Assembly (NCBI RefSeq): GCF_964340395.1
Contig: NC_135551.1
Location: forward strand, 19,911,003 to 19,921,002
Reading direction: 5' to 3'
From: Glandiceps talaboti
Lineage: Eukaryota > Hemichordata > Enteropneusta > Spengelidae
DNA: 10,000 nucleotides
Part shown: positions 7,140 to 10,000 of the stretch, piece by piece
How positions within the stretch are numbered: position 1 is the stretch's first letter
Layout of the letters: every line of letters starts with the position of its first letter
Made by a program: the position numbers and the translations under genes
Notes under the pieces: model-generated
The model's database searches: none
What the model was told of the DNA's origin: nothing
The model's input: the letters and a program-made list of their open reading frames with translations, nothing else

Positions 7140-7560
7140 CTCTCCGTAGTTTCTTGATCATACACAATATTTGAATGAAAAGTACCAGCCACTCTTATAT
7201 GACAGTCACATTTGCATATGGACTGATTTCATTTTTATGTTAATGATTGTCATAACATTGTTATATGAAAACTTTTATGGAATACTGTATTTTTTTCCGC
7301 TGCTTGACAAGAAAAAAACTCCAATTACGTTCAGCAAAACCATGACTTTTGGTGTAGAAGTCAAAGTACATGTAGGATCACAGAATAGTCACAACAGAAG
7401 CAGGAAAATACATGTTTTAAACTAAGTATAATTAGATACTATTTCCCAGTTTTTTTCTACATTCAACTGATGAAAATATGATTAACATAAGGGGCTTTGT
7501 CACTACAAGTTGAAGACGAGTAAAACCCTTAGGTCACAAATTTTTTCCAGCTGAATTAAG
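7140..7560. other. Non-coding stretch, nothing convincing
   Basis: AT-rich sequence. An 84-codon frame at 7171-7425 is hydrophobic at first (Phe/Ile/Leu-rich) and basic at the end, with no domain I recognise; AT-rich DNA readily gives such frames by chance, so it is not called as a gene. Confidence 0.5.
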
Positions 7561-7658
7561 TACAGACTGAAAAATGTGCTGTGACGCTCAGCCCTCTTTG
7601 ATCTTTACTCTTTCGACGGATGTGTGAGGGCGCCCCATCACAGCGTCCATTACAGACT
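7561..7658. repeat. Imperfect inverted repeat between 8-bp direct repeats
   Basis: TACAGACT occurs at 7561-7568 and 7651-7658. Between them two 19-base arms (7578-7596 and 7626-7644) are inverted copies matching at 14 of 19 positions, with GCTGTGA and GCCCTC at the two ends of each arm and mismatches in the middle. The loop is 29 nt. This is more GC-rich than its surroundings. It may be a tiny MITE-like insertion with an 8-bp target duplication, or a structured RNA; the target does not fit the usual hAT preference, so the assignment is weak. Confidence 0.35.
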
Positions 7659-8065
7659 TAATGTAATTGTAACTATTCAAAGTTAAGACAAAATGAGTAA
7701 AGTATTAGATTATTTTGAATGTTTTGACTCCTATTTTGAGCACGCCAGAACCAATGGCATACAAAATACAAATGTAGACTTACATTGGCATGACATAGAA
7801 AGACCATGATATAAATTCCATATTTTCTGTTCAAATGCATACAACTTGGCTTGTATGTTAAAATGTAAAATCTATTACTCAAAGATGTCATGGAATCCCA
7901 CACAATACTGTTTGACAAAAAGTAAAAGAAATAGCAGAAATACCACTTTATTTTGAACTTCTACATGTACATTCTAGCTTATATTCACTTGACATGTGAT
8001 CGGGGTCACGATAGAACGGGTTCAAACCCTTTACGCCTACATCATTTTACCTTCTAATAGTCAAG
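7659..8065. other. Non-coding stretch, nothing convincing
   Basis: AT-rich DNA. An 81-codon minus-strand frame at 7673-7918 shows no recognisable domain. A GGTTCAAACCC at 8020-8030 resembles a tRNA B box but no A box or cloverleaf can be drawn around it. Confidence 0.5.
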
Positions 8066-8312
8066 TTATTGTGCAAATATAGAATTTACTAAATGAAAAT
8101 TTGTGAATTAAAAAGGTTATATCACACAATATACATTTAGCTTTTCAGCTGTCCTGGTTGTTGACCGTCATCAGATTTTCAATTCCAGAATACTGTAAAT
8201 ATAGAGTTTGCTTGGATTTAAAAGGTCATATGATATAACACACAACAAGCAGAACATTTACTACAATTTTGAGCTGTCCTTGTTGGCGATCTTCATCAGA
8301 TTGTCAATTTCC
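8066..8312. repeat. Diverged tandem duplication, about 122-125 bp per unit
   Basis: Two neighbouring copies, about 8066-8190 and 8191-8312, share AAATATAGA near the start, AAAAGGT plus ATATCACAC/ATATAACAC in the middle, and GCTGTCCT-GTTG then CATCAGATT-TCAATT near the end. Offsets between matching blocks are 122 near the start and 125 near the end, so small indels have accumulated. The copies are clearly older than the retrotransposon. On the minus strand the end block reads CTGATGA followed by a GACAGC element. The repeat family is unknown to me. Confidence 0.6.
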
Positions 8313-8424
8313 ATAGTTACAGCCGTATTTATATTCATCAATTTTGTTTGCATTGTCTCATGTATCATAAAATGATATTCTCAGCCTATATCACATGCAA
8401 AACTGTGTTGTTTGTCATCTTGAT

Positions 8425-8426
<2 letters not shown>

Positions 8427-8456
<30 letters not shown>
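8427..8456. repeat. (TAA)10 microsatellite
   Basis: Ten uninterrupted TAA units. On the minus strand this is (TTA)n directly after an AATAAA, which suggests the simple-sequence tail of a non-LTR element rather than an independent microsatellite. Confidence 0.9.
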
Positions 8457-8457
<1 letters not shown>

Positions 8458-8532
8458 TACTTTATTCGTCATATAAAACATGAAATTTCATTTCATCAAA
8501 ATTTACATTTCGTCATGTAAAACATGAAATTT
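8457..8532 (-). mobile_element. Possible 3' tail of a LINE or SINE, minus strand
   Basis: Read on the minus strand, two copies of a 22-base block (8511-8532 and 8467-8488, 21 of 22 identical, period 44) are followed by AATAAA (8461-8466), GTAATTA and then (TTA)n. Many invertebrate CR1-, L2- and RTE-like LINEs and their SINEs end in this arrangement of AATAAA plus a short simple repeat. The body of such an element would lie at higher coordinates. No reverse transcriptase frame is present there, so it would be a heavily 5'-truncated LINE or a SINE. The duplicated block is seen; the element assignment is inferred. Confidence 0.4.
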
Positions 8533-9202
8533 GATACAATGTATTGGAATATAAGCCAGTTTTATCATACATTTTTGTAATCTTCTATTCTGTTTCTGGA
8601 GTCCCCAACCTTAGCAAAAACACTGGCGATGACTCTGAAACTGCTGTACATTGACGTCATTGCATATTCTACCCATTCTGTCAAAATGAAATTAGCTTCA
8701 TAACAAACTGTGTCTGAGGTATAGCAAAATAGTTTATTCATATCGGTACCATTTTCAATACCAAAAAGGAAATTGCATTTCAAAATCAGGTGTGGAAAAA
8801 AACTGGTAGATTTTAAGTACATGATATAACACAGGTATAATAGTGGGTGGTAATGCATAGCTTGACAAATGATATTTCATTATTTTCTGAATGACAGTTT
8901 GGGGCAGCGTGAGTTCATAGCAGACTTAACCACATCTTGCGTTCTATTTATATGGATGTCAAGGCCAAGATGACAGGGTGTTACTTTGTAGACATCAACA
9001 GTGCCCTCATAGTTGAGATGTGTCAATCAGGTTTTAGAATATAGAACAGCTGTACATAATTATAGATATGGAATTTAATTGAATGTTTAATGGTGGCAGT
9101 ATGACCAGAATTGGTGTGGTGCTTGGAATTTAGTTAGCTTGGATGAGGGAATGTACACAGGAATGAACTATCACATTCACAGAGGCACACAAAATGAGTT
9201 AG
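8533..9202. other. Non-coding stretch, no gene supported
   Basis: A 97-codon minus-strand frame (8565-8858) has no domain I recognise and a composition expected of translated AT-rich DNA. If the minus-strand tail at 8427-8532 is real, the first part of this stretch would be the body of that element. Confidence 0.45.
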
Positions 9203-9244
9203 GAAAACATGAGAAAAGTGGAAGTGGAAGAAAACATGAGAAAA
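9203..9244. repeat. 15-bp direct repeat in a purine-rich tract
   Basis: GAAAACATGAGAAAA occurs at 9203-9217 and again at 9230-9244, separated by GTGGAAGTGGAA. The surrounding DNA is strongly purine-rich on the plus strand to about 9262. Probably a local slippage duplication. Confidence 0.75.
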
Positions 9245-9261
9245 TTAGAGGTGAGGGGTAG

Positions 9262-9486
9262 AACTAGGACTACCAATACACAACTACATATGATATAGAT
9301 AGATAGATACATAACTAAATATACAGTATACATGTATAGTTCTTTGACATATGATATATGCATGTATTGTCAACAAGAAGTATTGAGAATTTGAAATCTA
9401 TGTTTTATGTTTTATTTTATGTTGTAATACTTGTATGCTACTATGTACACTTGCATACTGTCTACCCTCCCCATACAGAGATGGGA
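9262..9486. other. Non-coding stretch with a short GATA run
   Basis: AT-rich DNA with a brief GATA-type run (about 9294-9309) and several TACATGTA-like alternating motifs. No gene or element is visible. Confidence 0.5.
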
Positions 9487-9617
9487 GGGGGGGGGGGGGG
9501 CAGAGCTGGAAATTAGCATTAATCCAGAGCATATAGACTATAAGTGTGTGTGTGGTGGGGGGGGGGGGGGGGGCAGAGCTGGAAATTAGCATTTGTCTAG
9601 AGCATATAGACTATAAG
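9487..9617. repeat. Two-unit minisatellite with poly-G tracts
   Basis: Two units, each a poly-G run followed by a 44-bp block. G runs of 14 (9487-9500) and 17 (9557-9573) are followed by blocks at 9501-9544 and 9574-9617, with a period of 73. The blocks begin CAGAGCTGGAAATTAGCATT, end AGAGCATATAGACTATAAG and differ only by a few bases in the middle. GT-rich sequence (about 9543-9556) joins the units, and a third G-rich tract (9627-9644) with GGGGGG-T-GGG-T-GGGGGG follows the second block. Such runs can form G-quadruplexes. G-run lengths may contain sequencing errors. Confidence 0.88.
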
Positions 9618-9644
9618 TTAAGTGTGTGGGGGGTGGGTGGGGGG

Positions 9645-10000
9645 TTGAAGGAAACAAATTAAACAATATTCGCCAGCCTTATAGTTGGCTAGAGATATGC
9701 AGAAAATGATATGTGTATATGTGACAGTATTGGGTATGTCAGCCCCAGGGTATACATTCTATAGTAAACACCCAACCCCAACAAGGTACAGCTGTGAAAA
9801 CTGTTGATTAGGTATTTTGACATGGATTAATTAGCAGCTTTTCCGATGGTGATTACTGGACAATCAGTATTTTAATAGATGTTTTGCCATCAGTTAATTA
9901 AGTGAAACTGATGTGATACATGTAGTGTATACCATTTAGATAGTGTGTAATTATTTCAGTTAATTGGGTTTGAGTTGAATTAATTAAACTTGTGATGAGA
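9645..10000. other. Downstream non-coding DNA, nothing seen
   Basis: AT-rich sequence with repeated TTAATTA motifs near the end (for example 9827-9833 and 9894-9900). No open frame, RNA gene or defined repeat is visible. Confidence 0.5.

Noticed and set aside
7171-7425. 84-codon frame with a hydrophobic N-terminal part
   Set aside because: The hydrophobicity follows from T-rich DNA; no family is recognisable and no other gene signal surrounds it.
8011-8036. tRNA-like B box GGTTCAAACCC
   Set aside because: A 7-nt T loop with a 5-bp stem cannot be formed properly, and no A box or acceptor stem is found upstream.
8565-8858. 97-codon minus-strand frame near the LINE/SINE-like tail
   Set aside because: I looked for RT or endonuclease motifs that would make it a LINE remnant and saw none.

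Overview
The window reads as nuclear DNA of an animal, most likely a marine invertebrate. The evidence is AT-rich non-coding flanks full of homopolymer runs, microsatellites and small tandem duplications, no bacterial-style gene packing, and a primer-binding site that fits the 3' end of metazoan initiator tRNA-Met. A mollusc or other lophotrochozoan, an amphioxus or a hemichordate would all fit; the sequence alone does not decide.

The only convincing gene is a complete Ty1/copia-type (Pseudoviridae-like) LTR retrotransposon, 174-5055. Two 150-bp LTRs, identical base for base, bracket one uninterrupted 1420-residue Gag-Pol frame (362-4624). A 4-bp direct repeat, ACAG, flanks the element. Domain order is Gag, CCHC zinc knuckle, aspartic protease, integrase (HHCC plus DDE), two beta-barrel-like modules, reverse transcriptase and RNase H. 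This integrase-before-RT order defines the copia group. All catalytic residues I looked for are present, so the copy looks young and possibly active. Reverse transcription would start from tRNA-iMet at 325-336 and plus-strand synthesis near a short purine tract at 4900-4904. The 3' untranslated part carries a 29-bp tandem repeat that encodes a row of small stem-loops.

Upstream, 1-169 is ordinary flank. Downstream, 5060-10000 has no gene I can support. It holds a possible dispersed repeat with an exon-like open stretch (6804-7127), an imperfect hairpin between 8-bp direct repeats (7561-7658), a diverged tandem duplication (about 8066-8312), a (TAA)10 tract next to a minus-strand AATAAA that looks like the tail of a LINE or SINE (8427-8532), a purine-rich direct repeat (9203-9244) and a poly-G minisatellite (9487-9617).

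The most notable points are the identical, very short LTRs, the stem-loop array in the 3' UTR, the roughly fivefold fall in CpG density from gag to the integrase/RT linker, and the two extra barrel-like modules between integrase and RT.
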